Shown: positions 7,098 to 16,332, numbered from the stretch's first letter. The stretch: DNA of 38,331 bases from Gemmatimonadota bacterium (GCA_020350425.1 CP070716.1:1893981-1932311); one strand, 5' to 3'. Notes: a model not told the origin generated them from the letters alone. Translations and numbers: made by a program.

Positions 7098-10000
7098 ATG
7101 GCGACACGGAAGCGCGCATCGCTGCTTGCCTGGGCACCGGAAGAGGCCCAGCGCGAGAAGGTACGCGAGAAACTGATCGAGAGCGAGTTGTCAGCGCTGC
7201 TCGCCCGGCGGCTCGTGACCGACGCGCCGACGGCCGGCACCGCCCACCTCGTGCTGGTCGCCGTGGTAGCCGTGCTCTGCTGGGGGATCGTCCCCGCCGC
7301 CACGTTGCTGCCCTGGCTCGTGCTGGTGGGGTGCTCGGGGGTGGTACGCGGCGCCGTCGGTCGCCGGCTCACGGCCAAGGGTGCCGAGCCGGCACGCACC
7401 GCCTTCGTGGTGCGCTGGAGCGTGGTCCTCGTCGCCGCAGTGTGGACCGCCGGTGCAGTGCTCGCCGCGCGCTGGCTGCCGATCGAGGGCCTGGCTCTCC
7501 TGGTGGTCCTGTTCGCCGGGCTCGTGGCCGGTTCCACCGTGACCCTGCTGGCCGACGCCAGGAGCTTCTACTGGTTCACGGCGATCCTGCTGGGTCCCCT
7601 CACCGTCACGGTCCTCGTTATGGGCCAGAGCCGGTTTCACCTCGTCACCGTGATGCTGATTGCCGTGTACGCGACGGTGATGGTCGTGCTGTACGGTCGC
7701 GGACACGCGGCGCTGCGCGAACACCTCAAGACGGTGCAGCGACTGGCACGCAGTGAGGCCGTCGCCGCGCGGGACCGATCGTTCCTGGACGAGCTGGTCT
7801 CCAGCGCACCCGATGCCATTGCCGCCGTCAGCCGGGAGGGGCGGGTCCTCGGCGTGAATCCGGCCTTCGAGGAGCTGTTTGGATACGGGGTGGCTGAAAC
7901 CGTGGGCCGTCCCCTGAGCGAGCTGATCGTGCCCGATGATCAACGGGAGCGGTCGGACCTGATCGACGACTGGGTGCGCGCCGGCCGGGCGGTGGTCACG
8001 GAGACCGATCGGCGGCACCGGAACGGCACGCTGATTCCGGTCCGGGTGTCTGCCGCGGCCGCCGGCGAGGAAGCGCACGGGGCGATCCTGCTCATCTACG
8101 ACGACCTCACCGCGCAAAGGAGGGCGGAACGCGCCCTGCGCGACGCCGAGGAGCAGTACCGGGAGCTGGTGGAAGAGGCCTCGGATCTGGTGTGGCAGGT
8201 CGATCGTGACGGTCATTGGACGTACCTGAATCAGGCCACCCGGCGCATCTACGGCGCTGCGCCCGAAGAGTTGCTGGGGCGGCGGTTCACCGAGCTGGTG
8301 GACCCGGAACACGTGAAGCGAGACCAAGCGGCGTTCCGGGACGTGCTCAGGGGCGGCCAGTCGACCGACTACGAGACGGTGCATCGGGACACCGGGGGAC
8401 GCACCCGACACCTGAGCATCGCTTCCCGTCCGGTACGCGATGCCACCGGCGCCGTCGTCGGCGCCCGAGGGATCGCGCGGGACGTTTCTGAGCGGGTGGC
8501 AGCGCGCGAGGCGCTCGAGGCGGCCCGCGAGGCGGCGGAGCGCGCGGTGGAGGCAAAGAGCGCCTTCCTCGCCACCATGAGTCACGAGATCCGCACTCCC
8601 ATGAACGGGGTTCTCGGCATGCTCGAGCTGCTGCTCGATGGGGACCTGAGCGCCGAAGCGCGCCGCTCCGCCGAGCTCGCCCGCAGCGCGGCGGAGTCGC
8701 TGCTCGCGGTCATCAACGACGTGCTGGATTTCTCCAAGATCGAGGCGGGGCAGGTCGAGCTGGAGGAAACGACGTTCGATCTCCCGGCACTGGTCACCTC
8801 GGTCGTGCGGCTTCTGGCGGTGAACGCGTCGGCCAAGGGGGTGGACCTGGCGTGCGATCTCCGGCCCGACGTCCCGCACGCCGTGCGCGGCGATCCGGGA
8901 CGGCTACGCCAGGTGCTCAGCAACCTGGTGGGCAACGCCATCAAGTTCACGCCGAGCGGCGAGGTTGTGGTCCTGGTGGAGCTCGATGGAGCCGAAGACG
9001 GGAAGGCGGTGACTCGGTTCACGGTGAGTGACACCGGCGTCGGCATCGCCCCCGACAAGCTGGAGCGCGTTTTCGAGGACTTCACCCAGGCCGACGTCTC
9101 GACGGCACGCAAGTACGGCGGAACCGGACTCGGGCTCGCCATCAGCCAGCGACTGGTTCGGCTCATGGGTGGCGAGATCGAGGCGATCAGCGCGGAGGGG
9201 CATGGAAGCGAGTTTACCTTCGCGCTCGCGCTCCCGGTGGCGACCGAGCGGGTCGGGGCGCCCGAACCCTCGGAGCTGGAGGTCCTCAAGGGCGTGCGCG
9301 CACTCGTCGTGGATGACAACCCCACCCACCGTCGCGTCGTGAGCGAGATCCTGGTTCCGGCGGGCGTGGCGCTGGACGAGGTCGCCGGGGCCCGTGCCGG
9401 TCTCGAATCGCTGCGGCAGGCTCGCGCCGATGGGAAGGCCTACGACCTGGCCATCATCGATGCCTACATGCCCGGGCAGGACGGGTTCGAGCTGGCCCAG
9501 ACCGTCCGTGAGGATCCGGATCTCGGCGACACGAGGCTCATGATGCTCACGTCGGCCGGGCAGCGCGGCGACGGCCAGCGCTGTCGCGACCTCGGGATCG
9601 AAGCCTACCTTACGAAACCGGCGTCGCGCCTCGAGCTGCTCGAGGCCGCGGCGGCCGTCATGGCGGGCCACGCCTCGGAGAGCGGACGGGACCTGATCAC
9701 GCGCTATTCGATCCGCAAGACACGGGCACGGCTTCGCGTGCTGTTGGCCGAGGACAACCCGGTGAACCGGGAGGTCGCGGCGGCCATGCTGCGCCGCCGC
9801 GGCCATGAGGTAGTGACGGTCACCAACGGGGTCGAGGCCGTCGCCGCGGTGCGCGGCCAACAGTACGACGTGGTGCTGATGGACGTGGAGATGCCGGAGA
9901 TGGATGGCGTCCAGGCGACTCGAGAGATCCGCTCCGACCCCAACCTGGGTGAGCTTCCCATCGTGGCGGTGACCGCACACGTCATGACGTCGGAGCGCGA

Positions 10001-10472
10001 ACGGTGTGGCGCCGCAGGCATGACCGGCTTCGTAGTGAAGCCCTTCAAGCCGTACGAGCTGTTCGCCGCGGTCGAGGGGTGGGAGCTGGGTGACGCGGTG
10101 CCGGTGAGCGGGCCGCCACCGGCGGCGCCGGTGGACCTCGACGGGCTGCGCGAGATGATGCGCGAGGCGGGGGCGGAGGACGCCGTTGAGGCCATGCTCA
10201 AGGTGTATCAGCAAGACGCGCCCGGCCGCATGAAGGCTATCGAGGCCGCGGTGGCGGCGAGGGAGGGGGAGGAGATCAAACAGGCGGCGCACGCCTACAA
10301 GTCGGCCGCCGGTACGATCATGGCGCGCAAGCTCGCGGAACTGCTGCAGGCACTGGAGGACGCCGGCGCGGCCGACGATGCCGCCGCCGCCGCCAAGCTG
10401 ATGGCCAAGCTGCGCCACGAACACCAGGCCGTGCTCGCGCAGGTTAGCGGGACGGTGTCGCCCTCGAGCTAG
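7098..10472 (+). CDS. Membrane hybrid histidine kinase (2 PAS, HisKA, HATPase, 2 REC, Hpt)
   Basis: A 1124-aa sensor kinase carrying a whole phosphorelay. About residues 45-205 form six or so membrane helices without a large periplasmic domain. Two PAS domains follow (about 230-345 and 350-465). Next is HisKA with the phospho-acceptor in MSHEIRTPMNG (H496), then HATPase_c with NAIKFTPSG, DTGVGIAPD and GGTGLGLAI. REC1 has its acceptor in IIDAYMPG (D788), REC2 in LMDVEMPEMDG (D929), and the Hpt His is in AAHAYKSAAG (H1065). The BarA/ArcB-like order implies H496 to a receiver Asp to H1065 to a separate response regulator, which is not in the window. The ATG at 7098 has GGGAG six bases upstream; the open frame upstream of it runs through the promoter region. 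Confidence 0.95.
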   Translation: MATRKRASLLAWAPEEAQREKVREKLIESELSALLARRLVTDAPTAGTAHLVLVAVVAVLCWGIVPAATLLPWLVLVGCSGVVRGAVGRRLTAKGAEPARTAFVVRWSVVLVAAVWTAGAVLAARWLPIEGLALLVVLFAGLVAGSTVTLLADARSFYWFTAILLGPLTVTVLVMGQSRFHLVTVMLIAVYATVMVVLYGRGHAALREHLKTVQRLARSEAVAARDRSFLDELVSSAPDAIAAVSREGRVLGVNPAFEELFGYGVAETVGRPLSELIVPDDQRERSDLIDDWVRAGRAVVTETDRRHRNGTLIPVRVSAAAAGEEAHGAILLIYDDLTAQRRAERALRDAEEQYRELVEEASDLVWQVDRDGHWTYLNQATRRIYGAAPEELLGRRFTELVDPEHVKRDQAAFRDVLRGGQSTDYETVHRDTGGRTRHLSIASRPVRDATGAVVGARGIARDVSERVAAREALEAAREAAERAVEAKSAFLATMSHEIRTPMNGVLGMLELLLDGDLSAEARRSAELARSAAESLLAVINDVLDFSKIEAGQVELEETTFDLPALVTSVVRLLAVNASAKGVDLACDLRPDVPHAVRGDPGRLRQVLSNLVGNAIKFTPSGEVVVLVELDGAEDGKAVTRFTVSDTGVGIAPDKLERVFEDFTQADVSTARKYGGTGLGLAISQRLVRLMGGEIEAISAEGHGSEFTFALALPVATERVGAPEPSELEVLKGVRALVVDDNPTHRRVVSEILVPAGVALDEVAGARAGLESLRQARADGKAYDLAIIDAYMPGQDGFELAQTVREDPDLGDTRLMMLTSAGQRGDGQRCRDLGIEAYLTKPASRLELLEAAAAVMAGHASESGRDLITRYSIRKTRARLRVLLAEDNPVNREVAAAMLRRRGHEVVTVTNGVEAVAAVRGQQYDVVLMDVEMPEMDGVQATREIRSDPNLGELPIVAVTAHVMTSERERCGAAGMTGFVVKPFKPYELFAAVEGWELGDAVPVSGPPPAAPVDLDGLREMMREAGAEDAVEAMLKVYQQDAPGRMKAIEAAVAAREGEEIKQAAHAYKSAAGTIMARKLAELLQALEDAGAADDAAAAAKLMAKLRHEHQAVLAQVSGTVSPSS

Positions 10473-10502
10473 GGGGAGGCGAGGGCCGCTTGCCGGGGGA
10501 GA

Positions 10503-10516
10503 CGGCGGTTCCGCCG
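10503..10516. terminator. Weak hairpin between convergent genes
   Basis: CGGCG-GTTC-CGCCG sits between the stop of the histidine kinase and the stop of the antiporter on the opposite strand. There is no T-tract on either side, so it is only a possible bidirectional end signal. Confidence 0.3.
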
Positions 10517-10517
10517 A

Positions 10518-12323
10518 CTACTCGGGCGGCTGCTCGACCGGATCGACGAGGCTGATCAGCGTGTGGCCCGGCTTGGGGGTGGGCGGGCTCTGCACGGTCA
10601 TGATCAGCACCTCACCCGACTCCCGAATGGTGAACAGTGGGATCGCCGTCTCTCCGTACAGCTCCCTGAAGGCCTCGAAGTCGAACTCGTCGGTCAGGCG
10701 GTTGACCTTGATCACCGCGCCGGAGCGAAAGCGCCCGATGAGCTGCTCGTAGGTAGCGTCGGGCCGAAACAAGTACCGACCACGCAGGTGCTTCGGGATG
10801 CCGCCCGCCTCCACTTCCTGATCGCGGGGCGGAAGTTGGAACGTGTGGGAGCTGTCGAAGATCTCGCCAAAGTGCAGGGCGGCGAGCGCGTTCACCTCGT
10901 CGTTGGGAGTGAGGGCCAGGAGCCGGCCGATGCCATCGAGCTGGAGCTCGAGATGCTCCAGCGCCTGCTCGGTCAGCACGTTGGCATATTGGGTCCTGAG
11001 GCCGTCGCGGCGCGCGGCGGACACATTCCCCCAGTTGGAGTCGGCGAGGATCAGCCGCACTCCCTGGTTTTGCAGCGCCTTTGCCACCTCCCGGACCCAG
11101 GGTGCCGCACCGACGATCAGCATACCCTGCGGGTTGGGGGTGGCCACGCCGAGGCGCCGTGCCAGGAGCGGCGTCGCAATACCATAGGTCGCCACCGTTC
11201 CAACGATCACCAGGAACATGAGCGGCACGAGCCGGGTGGCTGAGTCATCGCCGAATCGCACCAACTCCAACGCGAACACTGAGACGACCGCCGCCGCCAC
11301 GATTCCGCGCGGGGCGATGAAGCCGAGGAACACGCGCTCGCGCCAGTTGAACTTGGATTTCCAGGTGGACAGGGCGATCGCCACCGGGCGCACGAAGAAG
11401 ATCAGGGCTCCGAGGAACGCGAGGCTGGCAGCACTGGTGTAATCGGGATCCCGCAGCGGGAGCCGGGCGGCCAACACGATGAACAGCACCGAGATGAGCA
11501 GGACCCGGAGGTTCTCCTTGAATTCGACGATGTGACGCACCGTGACGAAGTTCTGACTGGCGAGCGCCGCTCCCATGATGGTGACGGCGAGGAGGCCGGA
11601 TTCCTCCTGCAGGTGGTTCGACACGACGAAGGCCAGGATGACCACACTGAGCGCCATCGGGCTCTGCAGGTAGTCGGGGATCCAATATCGCCGCAGCAGG
11701 ATCACGACCAGCGCCGCTCCCGCGAAGCCGAGGGAGATCCCAATGACCGCGGCCTTGAGCATGCCGAGACCGGCAACCGCCATGCCGTGCTCGAAGCCGC
11801 CGGCCAGAATCGCCTCGAACACCAGCACGCCGAGAATCGCGCCGATGGGGTCGTTGACAATCCCTTCCCATTTGACCGCCGAGCCCACGCGCACGCCGGG
11901 GCGGATGTGCCGCAGCAAGGGAATGATCACCGTCGGACCGGTGACCACGAGGACCGCGCCGAACAGGATCGCAACCTCGAGCTCGAGGCCGAGCAGGTAA
12001 TAGGCGAGCGCGGAGGACAGCACCCACGTCACCGGCACGCTCACGATGATGAGGTTGCGTACCACCCGGCCGATCTCGCGCAACTCGGCGACGTCGAGGC
12101 TCAACCCCCCCTCGAACAGAATGACCGCAACCGAGAGGGAGACGATCGGGAACAGCAGCTCGCCCAGGAGGGCATCGGGATCGAGGAAACCGCTCACCGG
12201 ACCTGCTAGGAAGCCGACCAGCAGCAGGATGAGGATCGCGGGGAGCTTGAGACGCCACGCGAGCCACTGGGAGCCGATGCCCAGGACGACGATGGCAGCG
12301 AGACCGGCGAGCAATCCTTCCAT
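10518..12323 (-). CDS. CPA1-type cation/proton antiporter with C-terminal RCK/TrkA-N-like domain
   Basis: A 601-aa inner-membrane protein. About 12-13 hydrophobic helices (residues 5-400) carry features of sodium or potassium/proton antiporters: FEGGLSLD in an early helix, VVTGPTVIIPLL, and the NDP of WEGIVNDPIGAILG, the ion-binding Asn-Asp. After about residue 405, a soluble segment (MLIVGAAPWVREVAKALQ, then LILADSNWGN) resembles the Rossmann-type TrkA-N fold that gates transport with nucleotides. Ion specificity cannot be read. The ATG at 12323 follows the SDR stop by eight bases and lacks a Shine-Dalgarno, so initiation probably depends on coupling to the SDR gene. Confidence 0.9.
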   Translation of the reverse strand: MEGLLAGLAAIVVLGIGSQWLAWRLKLPAILILLLVGFLAGPVSGFLDPDALLGELLFPIVSLSVAVILFEGGLSLDVAELREIGRVVRNLIIVSVPVTWVLSSALAYYLLGLELEVAILFGAVLVVTGPTVIIPLLRHIRPGVRVGSAVKWEGIVNDPIGAILGVLVFEAILAGGFEHGMAVAGLGMLKAAVIGISLGFAGAALVVILLRRYWIPDYLQSPMALSVVILAFVVSNHLQEESGLLAVTIMGAALASQNFVTVRHIVEFKENLRVLLISVLFIVLAARLPLRDPDYTSAASLAFLGALIFFVRPVAIALSTWKSKFNWRERVFLGFIAPRGIVAAAVVSVFALELVRFGDDSATRLVPLMFLVIVGTVATYGIATPLLARRLGVATPNPQGMLIVGAAPWVREVAKALQNQGVRLILADSNWGNVSAARRDGLRTQYANVLTEQALEHLELQLDGIGRLLALTPNDEVNALAALHFGEIFDSSHTFQLPPRDQEVEAGGIPKHLRGRYLFRPDATYEQLIGRFRSGAVIKVNRLTDEFDFEAFRELYGETAIPLFTIRESGEVLIMTVQSPPTPKPGHTLISLVDPVEQPPE

Positions 12324-12331
12324 AGGGGGGA

Positions 12332-13111
12332 TCAGAACGCCTTCGCGAGCGAGCTGCCGCCGTCCACGACGAAGATCGCGCCGGTGATCCAGGAGCCTCC
12401 CGGACCGGCAAGGTAGACGGCCATGTTGGCGATGTCCTCCGGCGTGCCCAGGGTGCCGAGCGGGATGTGGCGCGAGAGTGCCTCCTCGATCGCGACCCCG
12501 CCCACCGCGAAGGCCTTGCTGGCTCCCTCGGTGGGAATCGGGCCGGGTGCGATCACGTTCACGGTGATCTTGTCCTTCGACCACTCCAGGGCCAGGGTCT
12601 TAGTGAGCGCATCGACCCCAGCCTTGGCCGCCGTCGCGTGTGCCATCTGCGGCCAGCCCTGATAGTGCAACGTCATCGAGATGGAGATGATGCGCCCCCC
12701 GCCCTGCTTGGCCATGACTGGATGGACCGCCTGGGAGCAAAAGAAGGTGCCGTAGAGGTCGGTCTCCACCACCGCCCGCCACCCGTTGGCAGATAACTCG
12801 CCGGACGGCGCGTAGAAGTTGCCGGCGGCGTTGTTGACGAGGATGTCGATGCGTCCCAGCTCGTTCACGGTCCGATCGACCGCGGCGCGAACGGAGTCGG
12901 GCTCGCGTACGTTCGCCGGCACCGCGAGCACGCGGGTACCGTGCCGGCCGAGCAGCTCCGCGGCCGGGTCCAGATTCTTGGGCTTGCGGCTCGCGATGGC
13001 GACGTCCGCGCCGCAGCGGGCCATCGCGGTTGCCATCGCGAAGCCCAGGCCGGTACCGCCGCCCGTGATGAAGGCCACCTGGCCCTTGAGGAGGTCGGGT
13101 TGAAAGATCAC
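12332..13111 (-). CDS. Short-chain dehydrogenase, 2,4-dienoyl-CoA reductase-like
   Basis: A 259-aa SDR with TGGGTGLG (residues 16-23) for NADPH binding and NNAAGNF. The usual Tyr of YxxxK is absent; the corresponding region reads HATAAKAGVDALTKTLALEW. That His-x-x-x-Ala-Lys pattern and the IAPGPIPTEG loop are characteristic of 2,4-dienoyl-CoA reductases, which reduce polyunsaturated acyl-CoA intermediates during beta-oxidation. The product is therefore probably a cytoplasmic dienoyl-CoA reductase, although a general SDR remains possible. GTG at 13111 is preceded by CGGAG five bases upstream. It is co-oriented with, and eight bases before, the antiporter gene. Confidence 0.85.
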   Translation of the reverse strand: MIFQPDLLKGQVAFITGGGTGLGFAMATAMARCGADVAIASRKPKNLDPAAELLGRHGTRVLAVPANVREPDSVRAAVDRTVNELGRIDILVNNAAGNFYAPSGELSANGWRAVVETDLYGTFFCSQAVHPVMAKQGGGRIISISMTLHYQGWPQMAHATAAKAGVDALTKTLALEWSKDKITVNVIAPGPIPTEGASKAFAVGGVAIEEALSRHIPLGTLGTPEDIANMAVYLAGPGGSWITGAIFVVDGGSSLAKAF

Positions 13112-13175
13112 GCGTGCTCCGGGCGAGTGACGAGGAAAAGTGGCACGGGTCGGGCTGCGCTACAAGGAGACCCGC

Positions 13176-13204
13176 TTGCCTCGTCGTCAGACGCGGGGTA
13201 CGCT
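13176..13204 (+). promoter_or_regulatory. Possible promoter for the aldo/keto reductase operon
   Basis: TTGCCT (13176-13181), a 17-bp spacer and TACGCT (13199-13204) lie 36 bases before the aldo/keto reductase ATG in the 129-bp divergent gap. The match to sigma-70 consensus is partial. Confidence 0.35.
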
Positions 13205-13240
13205 TGGCTCGGGGACGGCGGACGGGACCGCAGGGAGCAG

Positions 13241-14056
13241 ATGAACGACTTCACGCATACCACGCTCGGCCGTACGGGGCTCCACGTGCACCGCCTGGGT
13301 CTCTCGGCATCGTACTGGCCCGGCCGGAAGGCCATCTACCGAGCGCTCGACCGCGGCGTCAACTACTTCTTCCTCTACGGGTTCGACTTGCAGATGGCCC
13401 GGGTGATCCGGGACCTCCCCCCGGCCGACCGCGAGCGCTGTGTCGTCGCCACGGGGGCCTACAACTACATCGTCACCCGACAGAATCTCGAGGGCACGCT
13501 GCACAAGCGGCTGCGCCAACTGCGCACCGACCACATCGATGTCTTTCTGTTCCTCGGCATTATGAAGGGGAGTGAGTTCCCGGAGGCGGTCCGCGATGAG
13601 CTGCTGCGGCTCCGGGAGACGGGCAAGGCCCGGCACGTGGGGGTCTCCATCCATGACCGCAAGTTCGCTGGCAGATTGGCGGCCGAGGGAGATCTCGACG
13701 TCCTGATGATCCGCTACAACGCGGCGCACCGGGGAGCGGAGCGGGACGTGTTCCCCCACGTGCGGGAACACGACCCTGGGATCGTCAGCTACACGGCGAC
13801 GCGCTGGCGCCGCTTGCTGCACCGCCCCCGGGGATGGCCGAGGGACGGCTTCCGCCCCACGGCCGGCCAGGCCTATCGGCTCGTGCTGTCCAACCCCCAC
13901 GTCCACCTGTGCATGACCGCGCCCTCGAACATGGAGCAGCTCGAGGAGAACCTCGCCGCGCTGGACGACGGGCCGCTGTCGGAAACCGAGATGGCCCGGG
14001 TGCGGGAATTCGGAGACGTGGTGCGGGAGCGGCGGGGGTGGTTCATGGGGGGGTGA
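13241..14056 (+). CDS. Aldo/keto reductase-fold protein with degenerate catalytic tetrad
   Basis: A 271-aa protein whose N-terminus (TTLGRTGLHVHRLGLS) and middle (RALDRGVNYF, LRQLRTDHIDVF, RETGKARHVGVSIHD) are plainly aldo/keto reductase. Aligned by eye, the Asp-Tyr-Lys-His tetrad is gone. The FDTADVYG region reads YFFLYGFD, the Lys of VIATKV reads VVATGA, and the His of LYQLHW reads VFLFLG. It may be a pseudo-enzyme or have changed chemistry, so its reaction is unknown. The ATG at 13241 has AGGGAG just upstream. The aldehyde dehydrogenase gene follows after 36 bases on the same strand, so the two are probably co-transcribed. Confidence 0.82.
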   Translation: MNDFTHTTLGRTGLHVHRLGLSASYWPGRKAIYRALDRGVNYFFLYGFDLQMARVIRDLPPADRERCVVATGAYNYIVTRQNLEGTLHKRLRQLRTDHIDVFLFLGIMKGSEFPEAVRDELLRLRETGKARHVGVSIHDRKFAGRLAAEGDLDVLMIRYNAAHRGAERDVFPHVREHDPGIVSYTATRWRRLLHRPRGWPRDGFRPTAGQAYRLVLSNPHVHLCMTAPSNMEQLEENLAALDDGPLSETEMARVREFGDVVRERRGWFMGG

Positions 14057-14092
14057 GCCGCTTCCTCATTACCAGGGACTGAGGAGACGCCA

Positions 14093-15460
14093 ATGCCGAT
14101 CGAGTCCATCAATCCCGCGACCGGCGAGATCATCGCCACCTACGACGAGGCCTCGTTGGACGAGGTCTCGGCGATCCTGGAGCGGGCGGACCGCGCCTTC
14201 CACGACTGGCGTCGCACCGGCTTCGAACGACGCGCCGCGCTCATGCGCAGGGCCGGTGCCGTACTGCGTGAACGCACCGAGGCGTACGCCGCCCTCATGG
14301 CGCGTGAGATGGGGAAGCCGCTGGCGCAGGGCCGGGCGGAGGTCGAGAAATGCGCCTGGGTGTGCGACTACTATGCGGACGGCGCGCAGGGCTTCCTCGC
14401 TGCGGAGGAGATCGCTACCGACGCCTCGCGGAGCTTCGTGACCTACCAGCCGCTCGGCGTGGTGCTGGCGGTGATGCCGTGGAACTTCCCGCTCTGGCAG
14501 GTTTTCCGCTTCGCCGCCCCCGGCCTGATGGCCGGCAACGCCGGTGTGCTCAAGCACTCGTCCAACGTGATGGGCTGCGCCTTGGCCATCGAGTCGGTAT
14601 TCCGGGAGGCGGGCTTCCCCGAGGATCTCTTCCGCACGCTCGTCATCGGCTCCGCGAAAGTCCCGACGGTGATCGCCGCGCCCCAGGTGAGGGCCATCAC
14701 GCTGACCGGCAGCACGCCGGCCGGCCAGGCCGTGGCCACGGCGGCCGGCGCGGCGCTCAAGAAGACGGTGTTGGAGCTGGGCGGGAGTGACCCGTACGTG
14801 GTGTTGGAGGACGCCGACCTCGAGCTGGCGGCGGAGACCTGTGTGGCCTCCCGGCTCATCAACAGCGGGCAGAGCTGCATCGCCGCGAAGCGGTTCGTCG
14901 TGGTACGGCCCGTGCTGGAGGATTTCACCGGACTCTACGTGCGGAAGATGCAGGAGAAACAGACCGGGGATCCGTTCCAGGATGGTGTGGACGTGGGTCC
15001 CCAGGCGCGTGCCGATCTGCGCGACGACCTGCACCGGCAGGTGGAGGAGTCGGTGGCGAGGGGAGCCGAGGTGTTGTTGGGTGGTGAGCGCCCCGACGCG
15101 CCCGGTGCCTTCTACCCGCCCACCGTGCTCGCGGGCGTCACCCCGGGCATGCCCGCCTACGATGAGGAGATGTTCGGCCCCGTCGCAGCGATCATCGCCG
15201 CCAGGGACGAGGCCGATGCGGTCCGGATCGCCAACGACAGCGTGTTCGGGCTGGGCGCCGCCGTGTTCACCCGGGACGTGGCCCGGGGGGAGCGGATCGC
15301 GGCGGAGGAGCTGGAGGCCGGCTCCTGCTTCGTGAACGCCTTCGTGAAGTCGGACCCGCGCCTTCCCTTCGGCGGGATCAAGGAGTCGGGCTACGGGCGG
15401 GAGCTCTCGGTGTTCGGGATTCGGGAGTTCGTGAACATCAAGACGGTCTACGTGAAGTAG
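14093..15460 (+). CDS. NAD(P)-dependent aldehyde dehydrogenase, succinate-semialdehyde type
   Basis: A 455-aa cytoplasmic enzyme that oxidises an aldehyde to its acid. It begins with the family-typical IESINPATGE. It has the VMPWNFPLWQ cofactor-site segment, the general base Glu in LELGGSDPYVV (E228) and the nucleophile in NSGQSCIAAKRF (C262). The C-terminus has PFGGIKESGYGRELS. GQSCIAAKR and the length match GabD/YneI-like succinate-semialdehyde dehydrogenases, but substrate cannot be fixed from sequence. ATG at 14093 follows GAGGAG. Its stop codon lies inside a perfect 10-bp inverted repeat. Confidence 0.92.
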   Translation: MPIESINPATGEIIATYDEASLDEVSAILERADRAFHDWRRTGFERRAALMRRAGAVLRERTEAYAALMAREMGKPLAQGRAEVEKCAWVCDYYADGAQGFLAAEEIATDASRSFVTYQPLGVVLAVMPWNFPLWQVFRFAAPGLMAGNAGVLKHSSNVMGCALAIESVFREAGFPEDLFRTLVIGSAKVPTVIAAPQVRAITLTGSTPAGQAVATAAGAALKKTVLELGGSDPYVVLEDADLELAAETCVASRLINSGQSCIAAKRFVVVRPVLEDFTGLYVRKMQEKQTGDPFQDGVDVGPQARADLRDDLHRQVEESVARGAEVLLGGERPDAPGAFYPPTVLAGVTPGMPAYDEEMFGPVAAIIAARDEADAVRIANDSVFGLGAAVFTRDVARGERIAAEELEAGSCFVNAFVKSDPRLPFGGIKESGYGRELSVFGIREFVNIKTVYVK

Positions 15461-15466
15461 ACCGTC
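15442..15466 (+). terminator. Hairpin spanning the aldehyde dehydrogenase stop codon
   Basis: GACGGTCTAC (15442-15451) and GTAGACCGTC (15457-15466) are perfect complements around a GTGAA loop, and the TAG stop (15458-15460) is in the right arm. No T-tract follows. A second, weaker stem (GTCGGC 15464-15469 with GCCGAC 15481-15486) overlaps it. The hairpin may protect or end the mRNA between convergent genes. Confidence 0.45.
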
Positions 15467-15493
15467 GGCCATCACCGGCTGCCGACCCTCGAC

Positions 15494-16207
15494 CTAGGGG
15501 TTGGTGGGCCGGATGTCGAGCTCCGAGATGAGCGCGCGATCGGGCAGCTCGAGGGTGGCGACCACGGCGTCTGCGACGTCCTCGGGCTGAAGCTTGCGCT
15601 CCGCGTGCTGAAGACCTGCCCCCGACTTGTCGAAGAACGGTGTCACCACCGAGCCGGGGCAGATCGCCACCACCCGGATGCCGTCCTGCCGTACCTCCCC
15701 GAAGAGTGATTTGGAGAAGCCCAGCACCGCGTGCTTCGAGGCCGCGTAGGCCGCCCCGCCCGGCACGGGGTTCCTCCCGGCCAGGCTCGCGATGTTGATG
15801 ATGTGTCCCGATCCGCGCTGCCGCATCTCCGGCAGGAACGCCCGGGTCATGAGGAACACGCCCCGCACGTTGACGCCCATCGTCTCGTCGAACTGTGCGG
15901 GGGTCATCTTCTCGACCGAGACGAAGTGGGCCAGGCCGGCGTTGTTGACCAGGACGTCGGGCGGCCCGAATTCGGCCTTCACGAGCTTCGCGAACCCCGC
16001 CACGGCGGGCTCGCTCGCCACGTCGCAGGGCCGGCCCACGGCGGTCACGCCCCGAGCGCGGAGCTCATCCACCAGGGCCTCGACCGTGCCGGCCGAGCGG
16101 GCGCACACGGCCAACCGGGCACCGCGACTCCCCAGGCTGAGCGCGATGGCCCGGCCGATGCCCTCCGTGGCGCCGGTGACGACGCAGGTGGAGTTCTGGA
16201 GGTTCAT
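15494..16207 (-). CDS. Short-chain dehydrogenase/reductase (classical)
   Basis: A 237-aa SDR with TGATEGIG (residues 11-18), NNAG (88-91) and the full catalytic set S141, Y154 and K158 in YAASK. The C-terminal LQPEDVADAVVATLELPDRALISELDIRP resembles clavaldehyde-dehydrogenase-like or general 3-ketoacyl SDRs; the substrate is unknown. No Shine-Dalgarno precedes the ATG, but TAGTAT lies only six bases upstream of it on the coding strand, so a leaderless mRNA is possible. It is convergent with the aldehyde dehydrogenase and divergent from the EF-G homologue. Confidence 0.88.
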   Translation of the reverse strand: MNLQNSTCVVTGATEGIGRAIALSLGSRGARLAVCARSAGTVEALVDELRARGVTAVGRPCDVASEPAVAGFAKLVKAEFGPPDVLVNNAGLAHFVSVEKMTPAQFDETMGVNVRGVFLMTRAFLPEMRQRGSGHIINIASLAGRNPVPGGAAYAASKHAVLGFSKSLFGEVRQDGIRVVAICPGSVVTPFFDKSGAGLQHAERKLQPEDVADAVVATLELPDRALISELDIRPTNP

Positions 16208-16213
16208 AGGGGA

Positions 16214-16219
16214 ATACTA
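16214..16219 (-). promoter_or_regulatory. Possible -10 element of a leaderless SDR transcript
   Basis: TAGTAT on the minus strand ends six bases before the ATG at 16207, which would place the transcription start at or next to the start codon. I see no matching -35 hexamer. Confidence 0.3.
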
Positions 16220-16322
16220 GCACCCCGTGCCGCAAAAGAGGGGGACCTGCGGCCGTCCCGCGTCCGCCACTCACGACCCTTGCACCCATCCGTCCCCGTG
16301 TTCATGTTCCACGTCCCCGCTG

Positions 16323-16332
16323 AAGGAGGTGA
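16323..16332 (+). promoter_or_regulatory. Full-length Shine-Dalgarno of the EF-G homologue
   Basis: AAGGAGGTGA is a ten-base match to the anti-Shine-Dalgarno, four bases before GTG at 16337. It decides the GTG start and predicts strong translation. Confidence 0.85.

Noticed and set aside
7191..8879. Long open frame antisense to the histidine kinase (562 codons)
   Set aside because: It mirrors high-GC codon use of the kinase, has His/Arg/Gln-rich low-complexity sequence and matches no family.
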